From positions 1-49,408 of the IMG/VR virus record IMGVR_UViG_3300020000_000021: a DNA stretch of 49,408 nt; one strand, 5' to 3'. The translations under genes were made by a program, and so were the position numbers. The DNA is from a virus. Shown one piece after another: positions 41,457 to 48,862 of this stretch. The notes under the pieces are model-generated. The model was not told the origin of the DNA. It saw only the letters and a program-made list of their open reading frames with translations, and searched no databases. The stretch's first letter is position 1. Each line of letters starts with the position of its first letter.

Positions 41457-43302
41457 TTCGCTGCTCCTTCATAAATGCCGGTACTGGTATTAATCTATCC
41501 ACGTCATCGTGCTGGAAATTACGCAGGATAGTTTTCATTAAGCCGTTTTTGGCTTTCAGAACTTCTACATAGTACGCTTTCATCTCGTCAGGAAGCCCAG
41601 GCGTAGCGAGTGCTTGGAGAATCTGTGCGTCACCTGCATATAGCCGCTCTAAAGTCTGCGAGAGGAGAATGTCATTTTGCTTCTCAACTTCCCTGTTATA
41701 GGAAGCCGTAGCTGGTCTAATTAGCAGCCCTAATTTACCATCCTTGTAGTGCTGCAACGCTTTCGCCAGTAACTCCGCCTTGTCACCATACGAGCGAAGC
41801 TTATTTCCAATACCAAAATGCGCGTAGATTTCAGTAAGCTTCCGTCCCATACGCACGTGTGCAGACCGCATGTCAGACATACGTAGATTATTACGATTGT
41901 TCTGCCATTGCATTACGGTCATGCCCTGAGTAGAGAAGTTACCCTTCTTAGAATTAACCGAGCCGCCGCCAGATCCGCCAATAGCAGGATCTACACCGCT
42001 GCGTTCTTTAGCTAATCCTAGTGTCAGGACTTCATCCTCAGTGGTCATTAGGCCAGCGCCTTGGTTAATAGGAAAGAAGTCTACCTCGTCCTTGTCGGCG
42101 GGTATAAGCACCCCTGGGTATAACTGGAGTATACTGGAGAGCTTCGAATTCTTGTTAACTCGTCCAATTCCGGTAGTAGCGAAGTGTCTGTTATCAACAC
42201 GCCAGTTATGCGTGGTACTAATCTCACGCTGGTAGGATTCCAGCATCTCACAGAAACCAAACCCGTGGTACGTGTCGTCGTCATAGGCTAATTTCGCGTC
42301 CTCAAATACCCGCATGTTGCGAGGGTAGGGATTGTAGATAATCCCCATCGTAGTTTTAGAGCCGTAATGATAGCGCGCGACGAAGTTAAAAATCTGCCCG
42401 CCCTTATTAAAAGTAAACCAGCACTCGTCAATATCCCATTCGCCAGCGAGTTGATTCGTAACAGCATCACCTTCTTTAGACGCTGCCAGTTCGCGCTGAA
42501 AAGACGCGGGGCCTTCGCGATCAGGACCGAGTGCTAGCAGCATATCCACTGCTGTTGTACTAACAATCTCAGGATGGTACTTCAAATCCCTAAGCTGGAT
42601 CTTATTCATCGGAATCGTATGGTAGATAAACGACGCGTTAGCCATATTCGCAGCGTTTGTATCAATACCAAAGCAATTCAACGGCACATTCTCTGGGTGA
42701 GGGCCATCCCTGCGGGTCATTTCTTCCGTACGGTACGTAGCAGTCGAACCATTAGTAGTACCACCACCAATATAAATCTCTTGCTTCTCTGTGATGTACT
42801 CCCAAGGGAATTTTACAATGCCAGTACCATAGCGAATCGAGCTAGAAAACCAGCTTTCCTCTACGCGATAGAGGTCTAGCTCGTCCGGCTCCAACGATAC
42901 GATCCCCAGAAAATCCTCTAACGCCTTGCGCTCGTCATCTCCCGCGCCTTGCTCGAAATCGCCATACGCTTTTGCTACAAACAACGGATCATTGGCGTAA
43001 ATCGCCATAACTCGGCTGAGCAGCTCGTCTGAGTGAGTCGCAGCTAGCTGTACGATCAAATTAGAGGCGCCCGGCCAAGGAAAACTACGCTCTTTCTCAG
43101 CCGGAACGCCTTTATAAATCCGAACCCACTTTGGCAGCAAGTTATCGCGGATACCGCGATTCTTCGCCTTGAGCATTTCCACATGCTCGTCTATATAAAC
43201 AAGCAATTCCCCATACTCCTGGGAACCAAATTCTTCCTTGGTTACCATTCTAGGGACTGGAAATAGCCCAGCAGGTTTCGGACTCGACATTGCAGTACTC
43301 AT
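41350..43302 (-). CDS. Portal protein, 650 aa
   Basis: Portals form the dodecameric DNA channel. The N-terminal W-V-R-I-Y-K-G-V-P-A-E-K-E-R-S-F-P-W-P-G-A-S-N-L region, then A-T-H-S-D-E-L, and the S-I-R-Y-G-T-G-I-V-K-F-P-W-E-Y segment are the patterns I associate with large (P22-like) podovirus portals. The length and the place between TerL and the scaffold-like gene agree. The last 35 residues overlap the small gene at 41456 in another frame. Confidence 0.8.
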   Translation of the reverse strand: MSTAMSSPKPAGLFPVPRMVTKEEFGSQEYGELLVYIDEHVEMLKAKNRGIRDNLLPKWVRIYKGVPAEKERSFPWPGASNLIVQLAATHSDELLSRVMAIYANDPLFVAKAYGDFEQGAGDDERKALEDFLGIVSLEPDELDLYRVEESWFSSSIRYGTGIVKFPWEYITEKQEIYIGGGTTNGSTATYRTEEMTRRDGPHPENVPLNCFGIDTNAANMANASFIYHTIPMNKIQLRDLKYHPEIVSTTAVDMLLALGPDREGPASFQRELAASKEGDAVTNQLAGEWDIDECWFTFNKGGQIFNFVARYHYGSKTTMGIIYNPYPRNMRVFEDAKLAYDDDTYHGFGFCEMLESYQREISTTHNWRVDNRHFATTGIGRVNKNSKLSSILQLYPGVLIPADKDEVDFFPINQGAGLMTTEDEVLTLGLAKERSGVDPAIGGSGGGSVNSKKGNFSTQGMTVMQWQNNRNNLRMSDMRSAHVRMGRKLTEIYAHFGIGNKLRSYGDKAELLAKALQHYKDGKLGLLIRPATASYNREVEKQNDILLSQTLERLYAGDAQILQALATPGLPDEMKAYYVEVLKAKNGLMKTILRNFQHDDVDRLIPVPAFMKEQRNAIANGNNPQAAQQLQLTNGAVPVSDGSAAGAVPQ

Positions 43303-43310
43303 AGTGTCCT

Positions 43311-43625
43311 TTAGTGCGCTACTGAAACAGGCGCAGTCGGTACTGGGGTGGGAAGTGATTTCTTGAAACCAAAAAGTCCAAGAGTTTTGAATGTTGCAAC
43401 GAAGTTATCAATTGTAGTAGAAACAAGAGCACCTACAGCCTGTGCTTCCTGTCCCTGTTCGCCGGGTAAAACTGCGCCTGCTACAGCGGTAGCTAGACCA
43501 AGCGCTTCAATTGCTAGGGTTTTCTTATCCGCCCCAGCTTTTGAATCCCCATGTATAGCCTGAATTCCGGCTATAATATAAGGAAGTGCGTTGATACTCT
43601 GTAGTACTATTGCGAGTGTTCCCAT
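43311..43625 (-). CDS. Small membrane protein (holin candidate), 104 aa
   Basis: Two hydrophobic stretches, about 3-22 (T-L-A-I-V-L-Q-S-I-N-A-L-P-Y-I) and 37-55 (T-L-A-I-E-A-L-G-L-A-T-A-V-A-G), could cross the membrane; the C-terminus is basic and Pro-rich. The start at 43625 has AAGGAG; a longer frame upstream is not supported. Holins look like this, but so do other small phage membrane proteins. Confidence 0.55.
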   Translation of the reverse strand: MGTLAIVLQSINALPYIIAGIQAIHGDSKAGADKKTLAIEALGLATAVAGAVLPGEQGQEAQAVGALVSTTIDNFVATFKTLGLFGFKKSLPTPVPTAPVSVAH

Positions 43626-43639
43626 CGTGCTGCTCCTTT

Positions 43640-43870
43640 TTAAAACAACGTCTTTGCGTCCTTTTGCCAGTGAGATACGAAGACTTTCAACACTGCCAGG
43701 ATTGCTCCGAAAACGGCCATTACTTTGGCATTTACAATCGGCACTGTCAGTTGCTGCTGATAGCCTTGAAATGCTACGCCAGCGGTGAGAAAAACTGTGG
43801 AGTAGCCCTGAAACGAAGTCTTCCAATCAGGACCAAAGATTTTTACTATATTACGGTCAATCAAATTCAT
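43640..43870 (-). CDS. Small two-helix membrane protein, 76 aa
   Basis: Hydrophobic segments about 22-36 (G-Y-S-T-V-F-L-T-A-G-V-A-F) and 47-66 (V-M-A-V-F-G-A-I-L-A-V-L-K-V-F), with a Lys-rich end, look like a small holin or holin-like protein. It overlaps the gene at 44060 by 14 bases. Confidence 0.55.
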   Translation of the reverse strand: MNLIDRNIVKIFGPDWKTSFQGYSTVFLTAGVAFQGYQQQLTVPIVNAKVMAVFGAILAVLKVFVSHWQKDAKTLF

Positions 43871-44060
43871 TGATTCGCACCTTACCTTTAAGCCGTCTTT
43901 TTTGTAAATCCATCCGGACTTCGTATTCGGCCCAGAGTTTTGTGTGCTGATCGTAGAATCTGAACCCGTACTTTAAAATACTACCAAGGATTCCAATGTT
44001 TGCAAGAACTGCTCCTGTTAGAATTTCATGCAACCAACTTGAATTCTGAATCTCTACCAT
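43857..44060 (-). CDS. Small membrane protein with basic C-terminus, 67 aa
   Basis: One hydrophobic segment (about 10-35, G-A-V-L-A-N-I-G-I-L-G-S-I-L) is followed by a long Arg/Lys-rich stretch (L-Q-K-R-R-L-K-G-K). It is the first of three adjacent small membrane genes between TerL and the portal. An i-spanin- or holin-like function is possible. The RBS is weak. Confidence 0.5.
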   Translation of the reverse strand: MVEIQNSSWLHEILTGAVLANIGILGSILKYGFRFYDQHTKLWAEYEVRMDLQKRRLKGKVRINEFD

Positions 44061-44071
44061 GTTGGCCCTAC

Positions 44072-45892
44072 CTAAGTTAACTGCATTGCCTTTCGAAAGC
44101 GATTTTGTCTAGCGGCTAACAGCGCCGCTAGAGCCTCATCGTCCATATCTGGAAATTGCCAGATTTGAGGCCCGTAGCCTAGTGTATCAAGCACGTCAAG
44201 CATCCCATTCTTATTACCGTACGCTTCGTATTCTTCTATAAACTCGTCTTTATTGTTAGCGTCGATCCATAACTCGCCGCGTTCTGTTATAGGAATAATA
44301 GAGTCGATGCGTTCGGTTTTTGCGTTTGCTGTGTTTGGACTTTTAACGTCGGCAAACTGAATGTACTCGATTCCTGCCCAATCTGGATTAGTCTTATTTA
44401 CTTGTACAAAGTATTCAAGATGAAACTTGAGGTACTTCTGTGCTCCGTTTACTTCGATATGTACGGTATTGATCTTCCACGCAATAGCCATACGGAAGAT
44501 ACACTGCACAAAAGTATTAATGTCGATAGACCGCGCCCACTGATCGAGAAGATATACTCGACGGGGGGAGGTAGAAATGCCCGTGACCGTAATAGCATGA
44601 CGACACCGCCCAGTGTTACCGGCATGATTAGGATCTACGACCATATAACGCTTAAGGTTACGAGGGAAGATATCCTCTTCTACATCCCCTTCGGCCACAT
44701 GGTGCCGAATTTTAATACGATACTGCTTTCTCTCCTGTGAATTAGGGCTTTGAAATGGCTGAGCTATAGCGTTGTAGTCTCGTTCGAAGTTAAAGTACCG
44801 AAGGTTCTTTTTCTCGAACTTTACCTTCTCAGGGTTAATTGGGAAGTTTAAAAACTGGCAGCTGAATAGATAAGAACCGAGACGCTTTTTATAACTCGCT
44901 AATTTTGCTACGGAGAATGCTTCTGGAAAGATAGGAGTACCATAAGGATGAAGATCGCAACATCCGCCCAGAGCACTGTGTGTAGTAAAATTGAAATCAT
45001 TTTCCTCTTCGCGAATATGGGAATTAAGATCTTTATAAGACCAGCGATTCCCCACGACGATTTCATCATTGTCTTTTCCAGCGTTTCCGTGTATTGCATC
45101 CATTGCTCCTACTAGAAGTTTATGATACTCGATCGTGTCGTTCATGACTTTCTCGCTTTTGAGTGCGTCACGTCCTACGAGATCGTCCTGAATCGAGCCA
45201 TCATAATGGCGGCTCTGAATGGCAGAACCTACGCCAGCGAAATCGAAAGTGCCTTCGCCTTGAACTGAGCCTTTGCTAGTACGTTTGTGATGCAGGGTTT
45301 CGGTTTTCCAGGTGCAGCTAGCATCTGGAATGATTTCAGGAAATGCGTGTTTGAATAGATCGTTTGTCTCGTAGTGTTGCGAGATTCTTGTGCCCAGCTT
45401 GATCGCGTTGGTAATGTTTTCGCTTACTAGTACGAGACGAATGTCCTGATTGTGAGCGCGTTTCATCCACTCGATAAACAGTAGAGAGATGCCCAGTTTC
45501 AGGAACATCAGCTCGTCTTTTTCCGTAAATGGCAGCGCACGCCACATAGGAAAGCATTCGCTGTATACAGTGCTTTTGTAGTGGTCACGGGGGATTTCGA
45601 TTACTTCTTTCAGTCCGTCTTTCATTACCACGTTGCACATTTGCAAATGCAGGTTCTTGCGTACATCTGGCGTGAGCTGGAACTTGCTTTTTCCTAGCAC
45701 CTTGACAGCGAAGTAGAACAAACTGCCGAAGGAATTGAAACGAATCGCTAACCGTTTTGCCTCGCCCGTGAGTCCTTGCGTAGGAATCAGCCGGTACTGA
45801 TTAATAACCGACTTAGGAATACACGCGCCGCCAGTAGACGAGTATTCCATTTCGTCTGCGGCGGCTACGGCGGATTGGACGGCATCTAGCAT
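44072..45892 (-). CDS. Terminase large subunit, 606 aa
   Basis: TerL drives DNA into the prohead and cuts it. The ATPase part has I-P-R-D-H-Y-K-S-T (100-108) as the Walker A-like loop and Y-D-G-S-I-Q-D-D-L-V-G-R-D-A-L (about 230-245) around Walker B. The nuclease part starts with Y-M-V-V-D-P-N-H-A-G (about 400) and has further acidic residues. The type is closest to the T7-like/Terminase_6 branch, by motif memory. It overlaps the previous stop as TAATG. Confidence 0.85.
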   Translation of the reverse strand: MLDAVQSAVAAADEMEYSSTGGACIPKSVINQYRLIPTQGLTGEAKRLAIRFNSFGSLFYFAVKVLGKSKFQLTPDVRKNLHLQMCNVVMKDGLKEVIEIPRDHYKSTVYSECFPMWRALPFTEKDELMFLKLGISLLFIEWMKRAHNQDIRLVLVSENITNAIKLGTRISQHYETNDLFKHAFPEIIPDASCTWKTETLHHKRTSKGSVQGEGTFDFAGVGSAIQSRHYDGSIQDDLVGRDALKSEKVMNDTIEYHKLLVGAMDAIHGNAGKDNDEIVVGNRWSYKDLNSHIREEENDFNFTTHSALGGCCDLHPYGTPIFPEAFSVAKLASYKKRLGSYLFSCQFLNFPINPEKVKFEKKNLRYFNFERDYNAIAQPFQSPNSQERKQYRIKIRHHVAEGDVEEDIFPRNLKRYMVVDPNHAGNTGRCRHAITVTGISTSPRRVYLLDQWARSIDINTFVQCIFRMAIAWKINTVHIEVNGAQKYLKFHLEYFVQVNKTNPDWAGIEYIQFADVKSPNTANAKTERIDSIIPITERGELWIDANNKDEFIEEYEAYGNKNGMLDVLDTLGYGPQIWQFPDMDDEALAALLAARQNRFRKAMQLT

Positions 45893-46278
45893 TAGAGCGA
45901 GTTTACCATCTTATCGTATTCGTCCCAGTCAATTCGTAGAGCGTGTGCGAGCATATTTTCAACGCTAGTAGCGAATTGATGTTCTCGGTAGTAGGGTGCG
46001 TCAGGATCGTTCCCAGGCTCGGTAGTATTCCCTTCTACACGATTACGTTCAAATTCTTTGTCAAAAGCAGTAACAGCCTCTTCGCTGATACCCGCTTTCC
46101 TACAAAGAAATGCTTCGATCTGTTCGTGTATTCCTACCAGAAACTCATAGTCCTGATTCCCCATCTCGCTGACAGCTACGTGTAGAGTGTCAGCTATTGG
46201 ATCGTTAGTAAAAACCCAATCCCCTACTGTCGGGTAGCGTTGATTTTCATGTGGAATCGTTTGAATCACAATACGCAT
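45892..46278 (-). CDS. Protein with an HExxE-like motif between TerS and TerL, 128 aa
   Basis: The segment I-H-E-Q-I-E-A-F-L-C (about 50-59), then P-Y-Y-R-E-H-x-F-A-T-S-V-E and D-W-D-E-Y, follows a pattern I remember from a widespread phage hypothetical family (V-H-E-L-V-E-A-L-L-C, then H-x-x-A-x-x-x-E). The His and Glu spacing hints at a metal site. No catalytic activity has been shown that I know of. It is coupled to TerL by TAATG. Confidence 0.65.
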   Translation of the reverse strand: MRIVIQTIPHENQRYPTVGDWVFTNDPIADTLHVAVSEMGNQDYEFLVGIHEQIEAFLCRKAGISEEAVTAFDKEFERNRVEGNTTEPGNDPDAPYYREHQFATSVENMLAHALRIDWDEYDKMVNSL

Positions 46279-46286
46279 AGCTGCTC

Positions 46287-46901
46287 CTACTGTACTGTTT
46301 TGGTATTGAAGTCCGCGAGATTGATATTCTTCTGGAGTTCTTTCTGCGCGTCAGCTCCCAGCGAAGCCGAGGAGAAGATGTTGGCCGCGTCACCATTAAT
46401 AGGCGGCGGCGCCTGAATCCCATTGAGCGCGGCTAGGAGATCGCCCTCTACCAGATCATCTTCGCTGTAGTCGTACTCATTACGTACGAGTACTTGGCTC
46501 TTGCTAACCTTCGCCAGCGAGCCTTCTCGGTCTAGGATTTCTTTAGCAGCCTCAAACCGCAGCTTAGGATTCATCTTATCGTGCAACGAATCCCGTAGCG
46601 CCAGCAGCGCGGTCGGCACCATATGTCGCAGCTCCGCGTGGCCGTTCTCAATGTTCTCTCGCAGGAATAAATCTTCCTTCGCAATCACACCCGTAGCAAT
46701 CTCCGTACGCTTTGCTATATACTGCGGCGTACGCTTGAGCATATTCACATACTGCGGCGTGACTCCCTGGGAGATCGCAATTTCCGTGTCGTTGAAACCC
46801 CCAACATCCAATCGTACGATCGACTCAATACGAAGATGCCTCCGCCACGTCCCGCCATTCGGGTGTTTCGTGCTCAAGTTGCCTTTTTTAGTAAGTGGCA
46901 T
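46287..46901 (-). CDS. Terminase small subunit candidate, 204 aa
   Basis: Residues 36-58 (F-N-D-T-E-I-A-I-S-Q-G-V-T-P-Q-Y-V-N-M-L-K) look like a helix-turn-helix, followed by long helices, as in TerS proteins that bind the packaging site. It is upstream of TerL, as expected. The C-terminal third is acidic then disordered. The assignment rests on position plus the HTH. Confidence 0.7.
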   Translation of the reverse strand: MPLTKKGNLSTKHPNGGTWRRHLRIESIVRLDVGGFNDTEIAISQGVTPQYVNMLKRTPQYIAKRTEIATGVIAKEDLFLRENIENGHAELRHMVPTALLALRDSLHDKMNPKLRFEAAKEILDREGSLAKVSKSQVLVRNEYDYSEDDLVEGDLLAALNGIQAPPPINGDAANIFSSASLGADAQKELQKNINLADFNTKTVQ

Positions 46902-46922
46902 AAAATATCCTTTGTATAAAAC

Positions 46923-47002
46923 TTAGTGACACCGGGTCCGCTCCCGTAATCTAAGGTTCGACTGCCTAGCAGGATACCGTCGAGAGAACTACCCGGCACT
47001 AA
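46923..47002 (-). ncRNA. Structured element in the TerS leader
   Basis: TTAGTG (46923-46928) pairs with CACTAA (46997-47002) and CCGGGT (46932-46937) with ACCCGG (46991-46996), giving 12 pairs with a 3-base bulge. Inside, TCGAC/GTCGA encloses CTGC-CTA-GCAG. The element is 80 nt in the leader of TerS (minus strand). It resembles a tRNA in size but lacks a canonical T-arm and the 3' CCA. It could be a leader regulator or a packaging signal. Confidence 0.5.
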
Positions 47003-47049
47003 CGCGGATTTTATTTTTCGTCTTGTTGTTCTTTATGTTTGCTCTCTGG

Positions 47050-47274
47050 CTATTTCGTCCTCGGTACGAGCGTAGGATCATGCTTATACTCTTCGAGGTA
47101 CTTAAACAACGCCGCATACACAGGAGGAAGCTCGCTCGTAGGTACACTTGCAGCCGCACTCACGTAGCACTCCTCCTCCCCTGCATATGCTCCTGCGGAT
47201 CGAACCGTAGGCACATCGCGAAGCGACTCTACACTCTCTGTTCTCGTAGGAAGGGGTAAAGTTAGGTCGCTCAT
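47050..47274 (-). CDS. First late gene, hypothetical, 74 aa
   Basis: The start at 47274 follows GAGG at good spacing and lies 26 bases after the -10 of a strong minus-strand promoter. The protein has a Thr/Pro/Ser-rich first half and an aromatic, Glu-rich C-terminal helix. Function unknown; the 5' position suggests a late regulator or a packaging helper (inference). Confidence 0.6.
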   Translation of the reverse strand: MSDLTLPLPTRTESVESLRDVPTVRSAGAYAGEEECYVSAAASVPTSELPPVYAALFKYLEEYKHDPTLVPRTK

Positions 47275-47299
47275 CGGTGAAACCTCGGGTATGCCAATC

Positions 47300-47328
47300 A
47301 TTATGAATGAGTTAGCTCGGAAAGTCAA
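47300..47328 (-). promoter_or_regulatory. Late promoter, sigma70-like, minus strand
   Basis: On the minus strand TTGACT (47328-47323) is followed after 17 bases by CATAAT (47305-47300). It lies 26 bases before the first late gene and is the only strong promoter I find for the 30-kb late operon, so late timing must come from a regulator or from this promoter's strength. Confidence 0.7.
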
Positions 47329-47535
47329 GCATTTCCGGGGTCGAAAATACCCTAATGCCCCTGCGAGGCACATATATAATGATACGCGCTTTTAGTAGGG
47401 CCGTAGTACCCCCCTAACTGGATTTTGCTAGAAAATTTTTTACGTGCTACCCCGACAATAATAAAAATTTCCGGCAGGGTCGAGCTGAGTGCGCATGTTT
47501 ATTAGTTGGTTAATAGCGTAGGAGACAACGTTTCC

Positions 47536-47557
47536 CTATTGAAACATGGTTCAATAG
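47536..47557. promoter_or_regulatory. Perfect 8-bp inverted repeat (possible operator)
   Basis: CTATTGAA (47536-47543) pairs with TTCAATAG (47550-47557) across ACATGG, 19 bases before the -35 of the promoter at 47577. A dimeric regulator could bind it. Confidence 0.5.
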
Positions 47558-47576
47558 AGGCATGAAAATAAATATG

Positions 47577-47604
47577 TTGTACCCACTTGACAGCGCGGTA
47601 TAAT
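47577..47604 (+). promoter_or_regulatory. Promoter of the 47787 operon
   Basis: TTGTAC (47577-47582) is followed after 16 bases by a perfect TATAAT (47599-47604). A TTGACA at 47587 is too close to be the -35 for that -10. The palindrome CCACCGGTGG at 47621-47630 lies just after the expected start of transcription, a good operator position. The leader would be about 175 nt. Confidence 0.6.
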
Positions 47605-47786
47605 GATCTTGGCACCAGTTCCACCGGTGGCCTCCACCCCTGCTATTACCGCCCTTGATTAAGGCTACGGTTTTAAATGGGCTGTGAGTGTTGTTTGACA
47701 ATTTAATATCCTGTGTCGCGTGAGCATACCGCGATATATAACCTTGTGTAATATCACCCCGCATACGCGGAGATAGGTTAACTACA

Positions 47787-48113
47787 ATGGAAAGCACAAT
47801 CGTAACAATGGCTTTGAACGCAAAGGAATTGAATCGCTTGCAGCGCAGCTACCTTATCGAGTCCAAGCCCTTTAAGACTGAACTTGAAACGCTAGCGAAG
47901 AAAAACAAACGCACCGTAGATGAAGAATACGCTGCATCGTTGCTACGCGATGCAATCAACGGACGCTTTGAAGACGCGCAGAAACGTACACTGGCGAGCG
48001 TAGAGAAGGCAATCGAGACGCTCAAAGCTCAAGGTATGGACGTGGTAGCAGTAGGAATGGAAGCACAACTGGCAGCCATCAAGGATGCAATCAAGGCTGA
48101 AAATGCAGAGTAA
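47787..48113 (+). CDS. Basic helical hypothetical protein, 108 aa
   Basis: A helical, Lys/Glu/Ala-rich protein with a coiled-coil C-terminal half (V-E-K-A-I-E-T-L-K-A-Q, later A-A-I-K-D-A-I). The start at 47787 has only a weak RBS; a second ATG at 47808 is no better. It could be a small DNA-binding or scaffold protein. Family not recognised. Confidence 0.6.
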   Translation: MESTIVTMALNAKELNRLQRSYLIESKPFKTELETLAKKNKRTVDEEYAASLLRDAINGRFEDAQKRTLASVEKAIETLKAQGMDVVAVGMEAQLAAIKDAIKAENAE

Positions 48114-48399
48114 CCCTGACTCGTTCGCAGCACTAAACGCGCTAGCAGCGGAGGCTGAAAGTCTAATCAGCCTCCGAGATGCCAACCAGAAACGCTGTGA
48201 GTCTATTGATAGGGATCACAGCAAACCAAAACACGTGACAGAAAAGCCAACCTGTAAGAGCATCGAGCGCAAACGCTTTGTAGCCGCTACCAGCATGAAC
48301 GACATACTAGAAACTGCTCGCGCAACACTGCTATGGAACGACCCGCAGTATAAACGGATATTCCAGCAGATGAGCACGCTACTCAACTCGCCACGCTAG
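48103..48399 (+). CDS. Hypothetical protein, 98 aa
   Basis: It starts 10 bases before the previous stop; AAGG lies 6 bases upstream. The protein is helical with a basic centre (R-K-R-F and many Lys/Arg) and ends before a strong terminator. Not recognised; it forms a two-gene operon with the 108-aa protein. Confidence 0.6.
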   Translation: MQSNPDSFAALNALAAEAESLISLRDANQKRCESIDRDHSKPKHVTEKPTCKSIERKRFVAATSMNDILETARATLLWNDPQYKRIFQQMSTLLNSPR

Positions 48400-48409
48400 C
48401 ACCAGCCCC

Positions 48410-48439
48410 AGCCCACTGCTTTTATTAGAGTGGGCTTTT
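48410..48439 (+). terminator. Rho-independent terminator of the 47787 operon
   Basis: AGCCCACT (48410-48417) pairs with AGTGGGCT (48429-48436) around an 11-base loop and continues into TTTC. It lies just downstream of the stop. Confidence 0.85.
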
Positions 48440-48806
48440 CTATTGGTTGAGACATGCTCTCTCTCTTGACCCCAGTGAGCTTAACTCTCTTATTTCCCGC
48501 GTTGTCGGCTTGGGGGGGAGGGACACTCAAAAAAGGTGGTTTCGACCGCTCGACCCTTCCTTCTCTTAGTAAAACCCCGAACCTCCTTTATTTTAAAAAA
48601 AAAAAAAAAAAAAAAAAATCTATATAGAGAGTGAGAAATCGCTACGAAGTAAATCCTACTAATGAGCTAGAACAAACCCGCCCCCGGAGGAGAGGAGGAC
48701 AGCCTTCGACAGCCTTTTTTGGAGGCACCTCCTTGAGTGGCCGAACTAGTTCATTCCATTGAGGTTAATGATGTGATGCGTTCTGAGGTGGTCTATGTTA
48801 AACCAC
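48440..48806. other. Noncoding region with A24 tract and G-rich runs
   Basis: No credible gene. It holds a G7-type run near 48512, the A24 tract (48595-48618), the palindrome TCTATATAGA (48619-48628), a twofold GACAGCCTT repeat (about 48700-48716) and GGAGG-CA-CCTCC (48721-48732). The mixture of AT-rich and G-rich blocks beside an early promoter suits a replication origin or packaging region, which is inference. Confidence 0.5.
48595..48618. repeat. A24 homopolymer followed by a TATA palindrome
   Basis: Twenty-four consecutive A residues follow TATTTT. The length may be a sequencing artefact or vary in the population. TCTATATAGA follows at once, so the region is easily melted and intrinsically curved, as at some origins. 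Confidence 0.8.
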
Positions 48807-48836
48807 TTGACACGCATGACATGATTGACCTATACT
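48807..48836 (+). promoter_or_regulatory. Early promoter at the start of the plus-strand operon
   Basis: TTGACA (48807-48812) is followed after 18 bases by TATACT (48831-48836). It precedes the 194-aa gene by 26 bases and would transcribe across the window junction into the early genes. The spacer has CATG-A-CATG. Confidence 0.7.
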
Positions 48837-48862
48837 CTTCACGTAAGTGCGAGGAGCATAAT

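Larger units (their letters stand above)
47275..47786. other. 512-bp divergent control region
   Basis: No gene with a credible RBS is visible here. It carries the late promoter (47300-47328, minus), a plus-strand promoter (47577-47604), a perfect 8-bp inverted repeat (47536-47557), the palindrome CCACCGGTGG (47621-47630), a CCTT/AAGG stem near 47653 and an AT-rich patch around 47404-47476. This region is the switch between halves and could hold the origin. Another TTGACA (47695) has no fitting -10. Confidence 0.6.

Noticed and set aside
46923-47002. Possible tRNA on the minus strand
   Set aside because: The outer stem and size fit, but there is no standard D-arm, T-loop or CCA end.
47695-47723. 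Second promoter from TTGACA at 47695
   Set aside because: No -10-like hexamer lies at 16-18 bases downstream.
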